From Pseudonocardiales bacterium (GTDB lineage: Bacteria > Actinomycetota > Actinomycetes > Mycobacteriales > Jatrophihabitantaceae): 6,059 nt of DNA. The stretch lies in contig JAVEEO010000450.1 of assembly GCA_030840415.1 (NCBI GenBank), positions 1 to 6,059 of the forward strand, in the 5' to 3' direction. The notes beneath the pieces are model-generated. The model had not been told where the DNA came from, did not search any database, and saw only the letters and a program-made list of their open reading frames with translations. The stretch's first letter is position 1. Each line of letters begins with the position of its first letter. This document shows positions 1 through 5,768 of the stretch, one piece after another. The translations under genes were made by a program, and so were the position numbers.

Positions 1-110
1 TCGACTGCTCCAGCCGGGAGCGCGCCGAGCAGATAGCGGCGCAGTTCGCCGGGCCGGGCAGCACCGTCGAGCTGCGTCCCGCGATGTGGCCGGGTGGCGA
101 CGACCAGTAG
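1..110 (+). CDS. YCII-related (DGPF-type) domain protein, C-terminal end only
   Basis: The first complete codon is at position 3 and the frame ends in TAG at 108-110, giving about 35 residues. The tail contains a Gly-Ser-Thr-Val-Glu-Leu-Arg-Pro-Ala-Met stretch, which resembles the Val-Glu-Val-Arg-Pro-Val-Met ending typical of YCII-related proteins. These are small ferredoxin-like alpha+beta proteins of about 100-120 residues whose function is mostly unknown. The call is supported by the next gene: ECF42 sigma factors in actinobacteria are usually encoded directly next to YCII/DGPF proteins, which are considered their targets or partners. The start lies outside the window. If the sigma factor starts at GTG 94, the two genes overlap by 17 bp, which suggests co-transcription and translational coupling. 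The family call rests on a short tail plus context. Confidence 0.7.
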   Translation, partial: DCSSRERAEQIAAQFAGPGSTVELRPAMWPGGDDQ

Positions 111-1368
111 TCGGGCGCCGGTGACGCGGCCCGAGCTCGAGCTGCTGTGGCGGGAGTGCACGCCGCGGGTGCTGGCCGCGCTGGTGCGCCGCTACGGCGA
201 CCTCGACGCCGCGGAGGACGCCCTGCAGGAGGCGCTGCTGGCCGCATCCCGGCAGTGGCCGGCCGACGGGGTGCCGGCCAGCCCGGCCGGGTGGCTGATC
301 ACCGCCGCCTCCCGCCGGCTGCTCGACCAGTGGCGGTCCGACCAGGCCAGGACGGAGCGGGAGCGGCTGCTGGCACTGCAGGCGCCGCCGGAGGAATACC
401 GACCCGGCACCGAGTCCGACGACTCGCTCCTGCTGCTGTTGCTGTGCTGCCATCCCGAGCTGCCCCGGCCGGCGCAGGTGGCCCTGACCCTGCGGGCGAT
501 CGGCGGCCTGTCCACCGCGCAGATCGCCCGGGCGTTCCTGGTGCCCGAGCCCACCATGGCGCAGCGGATCAGCCGGGCGAAGTCCCGGCTGCGCCAGGCC
601 GGCGCGCGGTTCGACCTGCCGCCGGCGTCCGAGCTGCCCGACCGGTTGACCGCCGTCGCCCAGGTGCTGTACCTGATCTTCACCGAGGGTCACACCAGCA
701 CCGCGGGCGCCGGGCTGATCGACATTTCCCTGACCGAGGAAGCGATCCGGCTCACCCGGCAGCTGCACCGGCAACTGCCCGGCGCCGGTGAGGTCAGCGG
801 GCTGCTGGCCCTGATGCTGCTCACCGACGCCCGGCGATCGGCCCGCATCGGTGCGGACGGGGCGCTGGTGCCGCTCGCCGAGCAGGACCGGACCCGCTGG
901 GACCAGGGACGGATCCGCGAGGGCGTCGCGCTGATCGAGAGCGCCCTGCCGGCCGGCCCGGTGGGCCCGTACCAGTTGCAGGCCGCGATCGCCGCGGTGC
1001 ACGCCGAGGCGCCCCGCGCTCAGGACACCGACTGGCCCCAGATCCTGGTGCTGTACCGGATGCTCGCCGACCTCACGCCGGGACCGGTGGTCACCCTCAA
1101 CCAGGCGGTGGCCGTCGCCATGGTCGAGGGCCCGGACGCGGGACTGGCCCTGCTGGAGCCGTTGCTGGCCGACAGCCGGCTACGCCACAACCACCGGCTG
1201 CCGGCCGTCCGGGCCCACCTGCTCGAGCTGGCCGGCCGTCCCGAGGAGGCCCGGGCCGGTTACGCCCAGGCCGCTCGGCTGGCCACCAGCCTTGCCGAGC
1301 AACGCTACCTGCAGGGCAGGACGGCGGAAGTCAGGCAACCGCGCAGCGGGCACAATTGCCCACACTGA
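94..1368 (+). CDS. ECF42-type RNA polymerase sigma factor with C-terminal extension (DUF6596/TPR-like)
   Basis: The product (424 residues) is about twice the length of a classical ECF sigma factor. It would direct RNA polymerase to specific promoters in the cytoplasm. Sigma region 2 lies at about residues 14-84 (Arg-Arg-Tyr-Gly-Asp, Asp-Ala-Leu-Gln-Glu-Ala, Gly-Trp-Leu-Ile-Thr). Sigma region 4 lies at about 120-172, with a helix-turn-helix around Thr-Ala-Gln-Ile-Ala and Pro-Thr-Met-Ala-Gln-Arg. Family hallmarks are Cys-Cys-His-Pro-Glu-Leu at 118-123 and Tyr-Leu-Ile-Phe-Thr-Glu-Gly at 193-199, followed by a helical TPR-like region to the C terminus. In ECF42 members this extension is needed for activity and no cognate anti-sigma factor is usually found; none is visible here. 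The start is uncertain: GTG 94 overlaps the YCII gene by 17 bp, while GTG 121 would shorten the protein by nine residues and remove the overlap. Neither has a clear Shine-Dalgarno. The gene was probably co-transcribed with both neighbours. Confidence 0.93.
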   Translation: MATTSSRAPVTRPELELLWRECTPRVLAALVRRYGDLDAAEDALQEALLAASRQWPADGVPASPAGWLITAASRRLLDQWRSDQARTERERLLALQAPPEEYRPGTESDDSLLLLLLCCHPELPRPAQVALTLRAIGGLSTAQIARAFLVPEPTMAQRISRAKSRLRQAGARFDLPPASELPDRLTAVAQVLYLIFTEGHTSTAGAGLIDISLTEEAIRLTRQLHRQLPGAGEVSGLLALMLLTDARRSARIGADGALVPLAEQDRTRWDQGRIREGVALIESALPAGPVGPYQLQAAIAAVHAEAPRAQDTDWPQILVLYRMLADLTPGPVVTLNQAVAVAMVEGPDAGLALLEPLLADSRLRHNHRLPAVRAHLLELAGRPEEARAGYAQAARLATSLAEQRYLQGRTAEVRQPRSGHNCPH

Positions 1369-1370
1369 CA

Positions 1371-1377
1371 AGGGGAG
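1371..1377 (+). promoter_or_regulatory. Ribosome binding site for the SRPBCC gene
   Basis: A purine-rich AGGGGAG sits 6 nt before the ATG at 1384 and 3 nt after the sigma factor stop. It fixes the start of the SRPBCC gene and is the best Shine-Dalgarno in this operon. Confidence 0.75.
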
Positions 1378-1383
1378 ATCTGG

Positions 1384-1875
1384 ATGGCAGGCGACAGCAC
1401 GGTAGCGGTATCGCGTCGGATAGCGGCACCGGCCGCGGACATCTTCGCCCTTCTGGCCGACCCGGGAAGGCACCTCGAACTCGACGGTTCGCAGATGCTT
1501 CGCGGTGCGGTCACCGAGGCAGTGGTGTCAGGCGTCGGCGACGTCTTCACGATGAAGATGTACTACCCGCCGGTCGGGAACTACGTGATGGACAACCACG
1601 TCGTGGAGTACGAGCCGAACCGGCGGATCGGCTGGGAGCCCGAGCCCGCCCGCAGCCATGCCGACGAGTCGGAGGCCGGTACCCGGTGGGGGCATCGCTG
1701 GAGCTTCGAGCTGGAACCCGATGGCCCGGCCGCGACCGTGGTGACACACCGCTACGACTGCTCGCGGGTACCCGAACCCGATCGGATCGCCATGGAGGGC
1801 GGCCGGATGTGGCTCGAGTCGATGACCCGGACGCTGCAACGACTCGACGAACTGGTGGCACCGGAGGCCGGCTGA
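1384..1875 (+). CDS. SRPBCC (START-like / polyketide cyclase-type) family protein
   Basis: The product is a 163-residue protein with the usual START/SRPBCC layout. It opens with a strand and an Arg-Ile-Ala-Ala-Pro-Ala-Ala-Asp-Ile-Phe motif (residues 12-21), followed by an Asp-Pro-Gly-Arg-His segment. Central beta strands (including Gly-His-Arg-Trp-Ser-Phe-Glu-Leu and Ala-Thr-Val-Val-Thr-His-Arg-Tyr) come next, and a long C-terminal helix (about 139-160) would close the hydrophobic cavity. Proteins of this fold bind or convert small hydrophobic ligands in the cytoplasm. The ligand cannot be deduced here. There is no signal peptide or membrane segment. It starts 15 bp after the sigma factor with a clear RBS, so it is probably the last gene of the YCII-ECF42 operon. 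Its link to the sigma factor (shared regulon or ligand sensing) is inference from position only. Confidence 0.88.
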   Translation: MAGDSTVAVSRRIAAPAADIFALLADPGRHLELDGSQMLRGAVTEAVVSGVGDVFTMKMYYPPVGNYVMDNHVVEYEPNRRIGWEPEPARSHADESEAGTRWGHRWSFELEPDGPAATVVTHRYDCSRVPEPDRIAMEGGRMWLESMTRTLQRLDELVAPEAG

Positions 1876-1900
1876 GATGGTCTCACCAGCCCGGCTGTTG

Positions 1901-1906
1901 GATAAT
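1901..1906 (+). promoter_or_regulatory. Possible -10 element upstream of the frameshifted small gene
   Basis: GATAAT lies in a locally AT-richer patch, 30 nt before the ATG at 1937, and is close to the TATAAT consensus. I find no convincing -35 element at the usual distance, so this is weak. If real, it would give the small gene a promoter separate from the ECF42 operon, with a leader of about 25 nt. Confidence 0.22.
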
Positions 1907-1936
1907 CGACGGGTGCGAGGTCCGGGTTTCGAGAAC

Positions 1937-2292
1937 ATGGCTACGGTGCTGGTCAATCCTGCCGTGCTGAGCGACTTCGAGCTGGACCTGATGTCGCACG
2001 ACTTCCGGGTCTGGACGGTGCACACCACCTCGACGTTTCCCGATGCGCCGCAGGCCGCGATGCAGATCCGCCGGGCGCTGATCGACTGGAGCAACGGCCG
2101 CTGGCAGCTGGCGGCCAACTGGACCGTCGTGTGGATCACCTTCGGGGAAGCTGGCTGGACGGCGACAACCCGATTCCGTGGCCGGCGCACTCCGCGCTGT
2201 GGAAGAAGCTCGCCGAGTACGCCGAGGACGTCCGCTACAACCTGGGACTGGGCGGCATGCCCCGGCTCGGAGTGCCGCGCGAATCACGCTGA
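1937..2292 (+). pseudogene. Small hypothetical protein gene, frameshifted near 2144-2149
   Basis: I do not recognise the family. From ATG 1937 the reading frame is strongly GC-biased at third positions and gives a plausible Trp-rich soluble sequence up to a Trp-Ile-Thr-Phe-Gly segment (codons ending at 2146). Past that, this frame becomes Arg/Thr/Ser/Pro-rich and unlike a protein, and runs on to 2584 antisense to rnhA. The adjacent frame from about 2149 instead reads Ser-Trp-Leu-Asp-Gly-Asp-Asn, continues with high GC3 and stops at TGA 2290-2292. Adding one base near GGGGAA (2144-2149) would restore a 118-residue protein. No classic slippery heptamer is in frame, so a lost base or sequencing error is likelier than programmed frameshifting. 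An upstream in-frame ATG at 1877 has GGAGG at 1863-1867, but the 20 codons it adds have poor codon bias, so 1937 is preferred. There is no signal peptide or membrane segment. Confidence 0.72.
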
Positions 2293-2302
2293 CCCGGGGC
2301 CA

Positions 2303-2321
2303 CCGACAACACAGTTGGCGG
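2303..2321. terminator. Possible hairpin between convergent genes
   Basis: The arms 2303-2310 and 2314-2321 pair at seven of eight positions (one A-G mismatch) around a 3-nt ACA loop. It lies in the 45-bp gap between the frameshifted gene (stop 2292) and rnhA (stop 2338), where a bidirectional terminator is expected. No T-run follows on either strand, so it is not a textbook intrinsic terminator. Confidence 0.35.
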
Positions 2322-2337
2322 CAAAGGGCAAACGGTC

Positions 2338-2826
2338 TCAGCCGCCGGCCATCACCGACGCGGCGCCTCGATTGGCCAGCGTGTCGGCCCGCTCGTTGCC
2401 GGCATCGCCGGAGTGCCCCTTGACCCAGCACCACTCGATCGCGTGCCGGGCCGAGGCCTCGTCCAGCGCCCGCCACAGGTCGGCGTTCTTGACCGGCTGC
2501 TTCGCCGAGTTCTGCCAGCCGTTGCGCTTCCAGCCGTTGATCCAGCTGGTGATGCCCTGCAGCACGTACCGGCTGTCGGTGTAGAGCACCACGGCGCAGG
2601 GCCTGTTCAGGGCGGTCAGTCCCTGGATGGCCGCCATCAGCTCCATTCGCTGGTTGGTGGTCTGCGGCTCGCCACCGGACAGTTCCTTGGAATGCTCGCC
2701 GGCCGACAGCCACACTCCCCAGCCGCCCGGGCCGGGATTGCCCTTGCACGACCCGTCGGTGTAGATGACCACCCGCGGCTGGGCGGCCCCGGCTGGCGGT
2801 CGCAGGCTGGCAGGGTCGACACTCAC
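2338..2826 (-). CDS. rnhA: Ribonuclease HI
   Basis: This cytoplasmic enzyme cleaves the RNA strand of RNA-DNA hybrids, removing R-loops and primers. The 162-residue product has the full RNase HI fold. The catalytic carboxylates are visible: Asp24 in Tyr-Thr-Asp-Gly-Ser, Glu62 in Arg-Met-Glu-Leu, Asp84 in Tyr-Thr-Asp-Ser-Arg and Asp148 in Asn-Glu-Arg-Ala-Asp. His138 in Lys-Gly-His-Ser-Gly is also present. Residues 91-118 closely match the basic protrusion (handle) of the Escherichia coli enzyme, including Gly-Trp-Lys-Arg-Asn-Gly-Trp and Pro-Val-Lys-Asn-Ala-Asp-Leu-Trp. Length is normal and the gene appears intact. The chosen start is GTG 2826; an in-frame GTG at 2835 would add three residues. 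No Shine-Dalgarno precedes either, and a TAACGT hexamer 7 nt before GTG 2826 suggests leaderless translation. The gene is divergent from the DHFR-like gene, 33 bp away, and convergent with the frameshifted gene. Confidence 0.96.
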   Translation of the reverse strand: MSVDPASLRPPAGAAQPRVVIYTDGSCKGNPGPGGWGVWLSAGEHSKELSGGEPQTTNQRMELMAAIQGLTALNRPCAVVLYTDSRYVLQGITSWINGWKRNGWQNSAKQPVKNADLWRALDEASARHAIEWCWVKGHSGDAGNERADTLANRGAASVMAGG

Positions 2827-2833
2827 CAGCAGC

Positions 2834-2839
2834 ACGTTA
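2834..2839 (-). promoter_or_regulatory. Possible -10 element for leaderless rnhA
   Basis: On the minus strand TAACGT fits the actinobacterial TANNNT -10 pattern and ends 7 nt before GTG 2826, the spacing expected when transcription starts on the start codon. No good -35 is visible. The lack of a Shine-Dalgarno for rnhA supports the idea. Confidence 0.3.
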
Positions 2840-2848
2840 CCGGCGGGG

Positions 2849-2855
2849 AAGGGGA
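2849..2855 (+). promoter_or_regulatory. Ribosome binding site deciding the DHFR-like start
   Basis: AAGGGGA lies 4 nt before GTG 2860, within a longer purine tract at 2844-2858. The ATG at 2869 would be 13 nt away, too far, so this site favours the GTG start. Confidence 0.55.
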
Positions 2856-2859
2856 AATC

Positions 2860-3399
2860 GTGGCACGCATGCTGTACTCGGCCGCCATGTCGGTGGACGG
2901 CTTCATCGCCGGCCCCGGCGGCGACATGTCCTGGCTCACCCCCTACTTGGGAGCCAACCCGACCGCGGATGGCCTGGTGGACCGGATCGGCGCGCTGCTG
3001 ATCGGTAACCGCACCTATGGCGGCGATGACCCGAACCGTGGCACGGACCACGAGGGACCGTTCGGGGGCGCCTGGTCCGGGCCGCAGTTCGTGCTGAGCC
3101 ACGCCGCTGTGCCCAGCCCACCTCCCGGCACCACGTTCCTCGACGACCTGGACACGGCCGTCGCCGCGGCCAAGGCCGCCGCCGGCGAGCGGTACGTCAA
3201 CATCCTGGGCGCGGACGTGGCCCGGCAGTGCCTGCGGGCCGGCGTGCTGGACGAGATCCTGGTCTTCATCGCTCCGGTGCTGCTCGGCGACGGGGTGCGG
3301 CTGCTGGACTGGGCCGGTGGCACCAACGTCCGGCTCGAGCGCATGAGCGTGGACCAGGCGCCGCTTGCCACCGGCCTCTGGTTTCGGGTGCTCGGCTGA
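2860..3399 (+). CDS. Dihydrofolate reductase-like protein (RibD C-terminal domain)
   Basis: The 179-residue product spans one RibD C-terminal/DHFR-like domain, the usual length for stand-alone members. These are presumed cytoplasmic NAD(P)H-dependent reductases, most with unknown substrate. The N-terminal strand and loop Met-Ser-Val-Asp-Gly-Phe-Ile-Ala (residues 10-17) is the family signature. Gly-Asn-Arg-Thr-Tyr follows near residue 50. The C-terminal half carries Val-Asn-Ile-Leu-Gly-Ala-Asp (113-119) and [13 protein letters not shown] (131-143), the typical end of the fold. The nucleotide-binding loop usually reads Gly-Gly-Ala; here it is Leu-Gly-Ala, a mild deviation. It starts at GTG 2860 rather than ATG 2869 because of the RBS spacing; three residues differ. 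It is transcribed divergently from rnhA and is likely monocistronic. It is not a classical folate DHFR, and the name reflects fold only. Confidence 0.9.
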   Translation: MARMLYSAAMSVDGFIAGPGGDMSWLTPYLGANPTADGLVDRIGALLIGNRTYGGDDPNRGTDHEGPFGGAWSGPQFVLSHAAVPSPPPGTTFLDDLDTAVAAAKAAAGERYVNILGADVARQCLRAGVLDEILVFIAPVLLGDGVRLLDWAGGTNVRLERMSVDQAPLATGLWFRVLG

Positions 3400-3401
3400 T
3401 C

Positions 3402-3418
3402 CTGCCGGATCCGGGCAG
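3402..3418 (+). terminator. Possible hairpin after the DHFR-like gene
   Basis: The arms CTGCC and GGCAG close around a 7-nt loop three bases after the stop codon; a nested CCGGATCCGG palindrome gives an alternative fold. It is GC-rich, but no T-run follows. Position supports a terminator; sequence alone is weak. Confidence 0.4.
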
Positions 3419-3465
3419 TCCGGGGCCGATTGCCTCATGCCCACCGAACATCGCTCGTCGTAGCG

Positions 3466-3486
3466 TCGATTCCTGGACGGATTCGA
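3466..3486. promoter_or_regulatory. Imperfect palindrome, possible operator upstream of the GH15 gene
   Basis: TCGATTCC (3466-3473) and GGATTCGA (3479-3486) are inverted repeats with one mismatch around a 5-bp spacer. They lie 36 bp before the ATG at 3522. The palindrome overlaps by one base and follows a TAGCGT (3461-3466) that fits a TANNNT -10 pattern, so a bound dimeric regulator would cover the transcription start. No clear -35 is seen. Regulation by sugar is inference from the enzyme type. Confidence 0.3.
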
Positions 3487-3508
3487 TCGGTAGCAGGACG
3501 CGTGGCTC

Positions 3509-3514
3509 GGAGGA
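3509..3514 (+). promoter_or_regulatory. Strong ribosome binding site for the GH15 gene
   Basis: GGAGGA sits 7 nt before ATG 3522. It selects this start over the long open frame that extends upstream through the DHFR-like gene, and the codons just after it encode a signal peptide. Confidence 0.85.
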
Positions 3515-3521
3515 ATCGCCG

Positions 3522-5723
3522 ATGAACGGATTGTCGATCAGGCGCGGCCTGCCCGGTGCGGCGGTCGCGGTGCTGCTCACCGCGGCCTTCCTGGTGCCGG
3601 GAACCGCTCGGGCTGCCGCCCCCGGCACCGGCCCGGCGCCGGGCCGTCCCGGTACCGCGGCGGCGTACCTGCCGTCGGACAAAGCCGGTTTCGGCACCGC
3701 GACCGGCACTCGCAGCACCGTCTGGTACACCCTGCAGCCCGGTGGCGGCACCGGCGAGCTGTACTACCCCGACCTCAGCACGCCGGCCGCCCGCAGCCTC
3801 GGCTTCGTTGTGGTGGACCGGGCAGGCAAGGCGGTCCGGGTCGCCGACGCCGCGAGCTCGGCCACCAGGCTGATCGACGGCCGCAGCCTCAGCTACCGCC
3901 AGACCGACACCGACCGGCACGGCGGCTGGCGGCTGGTCAGCAGCTACGTCACCGACCCGCAGCGGTCCTCGGTGCTGGTCGACGTCCGGTTCAGCTCGCT
4001 GGACCAGCAGCCCTACCGGCTCTACGTGGTCTACGAACCGACCCTGTCCAACAGCCCGTCCGACGACTCCGGCCGCACCGCCGGCACCGCCCTGGTGGCC
4101 TACGACGCGCACGCGGCCAGTGCCATGCTGAGCCAGCCGGCCTTCACCGCGACCTCCACCGGCTATCGGGGCACCAGCGACAGCTGGGCCGACCTGGCCG
4201 CCAACGGGCGGATGGACCGCCGCTACAGCTCGGCCGGCCCCGGCAACCTGGTGCAGACCGGCCAGACGTCACTGACCGGGCTCGCGCACCGGCAGCGGCT
4301 GAGCCTGACGGTGGGCTTCGCGGCGACCCAGCACGGGGCGCTGTCGACCGCCCGGGCCAGCCAGGCACGCGGCTACGACCTGGTCGCCCGGGCCTACGAC
4401 GCGGGCTGGCACGACTACCTCGCCGGCCTGCGACCGGTGCCGTCCAGCCTGCGCACCGAGCAGCAGCGGCAGGCCTACCGGGTCTCGGAGCTGGTGCTGG
4501 CCGCCAGTGAGGACAAGCTGCACCGTGGTGCCTACGTGGCCTCGCCGAGCATGCCGTGGGCCTGGGGCGGGGAGAACCCGTCGGGGCCGTATCACCTGGT
4601 GTGGTCGCGTGATCTCTACCAGATCGCGACCGCGCTGATCGCCGACGGCGACCGGGCCGGTGCCGGGCGGGCGCTGGACTTCCTGCTCCGAACCCAGCAG
4701 AAGCCGGACGGCTCCTTCCCGCAGAACTCGACCGTTGCCGGCACGCCGTTCTGGACCGGCCTGCAGCTGGACGAGGTGGCGCTGCCGATCGTGCTGGCCT
4801 ACCAGCTGCGCCGCTTCGACGCCGCGACCTGGTCGCACGTGAAATCGGCCGCGGACTTCCTGATCGGTTTCAGCCAGGACGGCAACGCCGCGCCCTGGTC
4901 GCCGCAGGACCGGTGGGAGAACCAGAGCGGCTACTCGCCGGCCACCATCGCAAGCGAGATCGCCGGCCTGGTGTGCGCGGCGACGATCGCGCGTGCCAAC
5001 GGCGACGCCACCTCGGCGACCCGCTACCTGCACACCGCCGACGCCTGGCACGCGCACCTGAAGGGCTGGACCGTCACCTCGACCGGGCCTTACTCGAACA
5101 AGCCTTACTTCCTGCGATTGACCAAGGACGGCAAGCCTGATCTCGGTACCACCTACTCGATCGGCGACAGTGGCCCGAGTGCCGCCGATCAGCGCAGTGT
5201 GGTCGACCCGAGCTTTCTGGAGCTGGTCCGGCTCGGGCTGCTGCCCGCCAGCGATCCCGACATCGTCAACAGCGTCCGGGTGGTGGACCGGCAGCTGTCC
5301 TACGACACCGCCCGCGGCCGGTTCTGGCACCGGGCCTCCTTCGACGGTTACGGCGAGACCCCGACCGGTGGCCCGTGGATCCTCGGCGCACCGGCCGACA
5401 GCTTCCTCACCCGGGGCCGCGGCTGGCCGCTGCTGGGCGGCGAGCGGGGCGAGTACGAGCTGGCGGCCGGGCAGTTGGGCGCGGCCTGGTCCCGGCTGGC
5501 GACCATGGCGCGCGCCACGAACTCCGGCTACCTGATGCCCGAGCAGGTCTGGGACAACGAGCCACCGGCCGGCCAGCCCGGTTTCACCCCGGGCACGCCG
5601 ACGCTCTCGGCCACTCCGCTGGCCTGGACGCACGCCCAGTACATCCGGCTGGCGCGCGACCTGGCAGCCGGCCGGGTGGTCGAGCGCCCCGCCGTGGTGG
5701 CCAGCCGCTACCTGACCGACTGA
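3522..5723 (+). CDS. Secreted GH15 glucoamylase/glucodextranase-type glycoside hydrolase
   Basis: The 733-residue product should release glucose from the non-reducing ends of alpha-glucans outside the cell. A signal peptide covers residues 1-31: Arg7-Arg8, a hydrophobic core at 12-25, and Ala-Arg-Ala before the predicted cleavage at 31/32. Sec export is likely; the twin Arg makes Tat possible but unconvincing. A Pro/Gly/Ala-rich linker leads to an N-terminal beta-sandwich (about 48-300), opening with Lys-Ala-Gly-Phe-Gly-Thr-Ala and Val-Trp-Tyr-Thr-Leu (67-71). The (alpha/alpha)6 catalytic domain (about 310-720) has Trp-Ser-Arg-Asp (361-364), Trp411, Gln-Leu-Asp-Glu (415-418), the general acid Glu466 in Arg-Trp-Glu-Asn and the general base Glu674 in Met-Pro-Glu-Gln-Val-Trp-Asp. 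No starch-binding module or cell-wall anchor follows, so it is probably released. Bacterial GH15 enzymes act on alpha-1,4 or alpha-1,6 bonds (starch or dextran), and sequence does not decide which. Asn467 replaces the second Glu of fungal glucoamylases. Confidence 0.93.
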   Translation: MNGLSIRRGLPGAAVAVLLTAAFLVPGTARAAAPGTGPAPGRPGTAAAYLPSDKAGFGTATGTRSTVWYTLQPGGGTGELYYPDLSTPAARSLGFVVVDRAGKAVRVADAASSATRLIDGRSLSYRQTDTDRHGGWRLVSSYVTDPQRSSVLVDVRFSSLDQQPYRLYVVYEPTLSNSPSDDSGRTAGTALVAYDAHAASAMLSQPAFTATSTGYRGTSDSWADLAANGRMDRRYSSAGPGNLVQTGQTSLTGLAHRQRLSLTVGFAATQHGALSTARASQARGYDLVARAYDAGWHDYLAGLRPVPSSLRTEQQRQAYRVSELVLAASEDKLHRGAYVASPSMPWAWGGENPSGPYHLVWSRDLYQIATALIADGDRAGAGRALDFLLRTQQKPDGSFPQNSTVAGTPFWTGLQLDEVALPIVLAYQLRRFDAATWSHVKSAADFLIGFSQDGNAAPWSPQDRWENQSGYSPATIASEIAGLVCAATIARANGDATSATRYLHTADAWHAHLKGWTVTSTGPYSNKPYFLRLTKDGKPDLGTTYSIGDSGPSAADQRSVVDPSFLELVRLGLLPASDPDIVNSVRVVDRQLSYDTARGRFWHRASFDGYGETPTGGPWILGAPADSFLTRGRGWPLLGGERGEYELAAGQLGAAWSRLATMARATNSGYLMPEQVWDNEPPAGQPGFTPGTPTLSATPLAWTHAQYIRLARDLAAGRVVERPAVVASRYLTD

Positions 5724-5727
5724 ATCG

Positions 5728-5745
5728 GAGCCTGCCCGCAGGCTC
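5728..5745. terminator. Hairpin after the GH15 gene
   Basis: GAGCCTG (5728-5734) and CAGGCTC (5739-5745) form a perfect 7-bp stem with a CCCG tetraloop, four bases after the GH15 stop. No T-run follows directly, which is common for actinobacterial terminators. It lies in the 45-bp gap between convergent genes and could act in both directions. Confidence 0.6.
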
Positions 5746-5748
5746 GAA

Positions 5749-5764
5749 GCCAACTGGACTTGGC
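5749..5764. terminator. Second hairpin between convergent genes
   Basis: GCCAA (5749-5753) and TTGGC (5760-5764) pair around a 6-nt loop, followed on the + strand by AT-rich CAATTTA. An overlapping palindrome TTGGCCAA (5760-5767) gives an alternative pairing. It probably acts with the hairpin at 5728-5745 as a bidirectional terminator. Confidence 0.35.
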
Positions 5765-5768
5765 CAAT

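Noticed and set aside
1873..1885. Short palindrome TGAGA-TGG-TCTCA at the SRPBCC stop
   Set aside because: A 5-bp stem with a 3-nt loop, no T-run and no second copy; too short to call a terminator or operator.
2141..2150. Programmed -1 ribosomal frameshift site
   Set aside because: The in-frame codons TTC GGG GAA do not form an X XXY YYZ slippery heptamer and I saw no strong downstream structure; a lost base explains it better.
2293..2584. Continuation of the frameshifted gene's first frame past 2149 to a stop at 2584
   Set aside because: The translation loses protein-like character after 2149 and runs antisense through the 3' end of rnhA.
2827..3444. N-terminal extension of the rnhA frame up to 3444
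   Set aside because: It is antisense to the DHFR-like gene, lacks domain features, and RNase HI is full length from GTG 2826.
4269..5753. Long minus-strand open frame of 494 codons antisense to the GH15 gene
   Set aside because: It is rich in Arg, Gly, Val and Pro, has no recognisable domain, and is the expected antisense shadow of a GC-rich gene whose + strand product has clear GH15 motifs.
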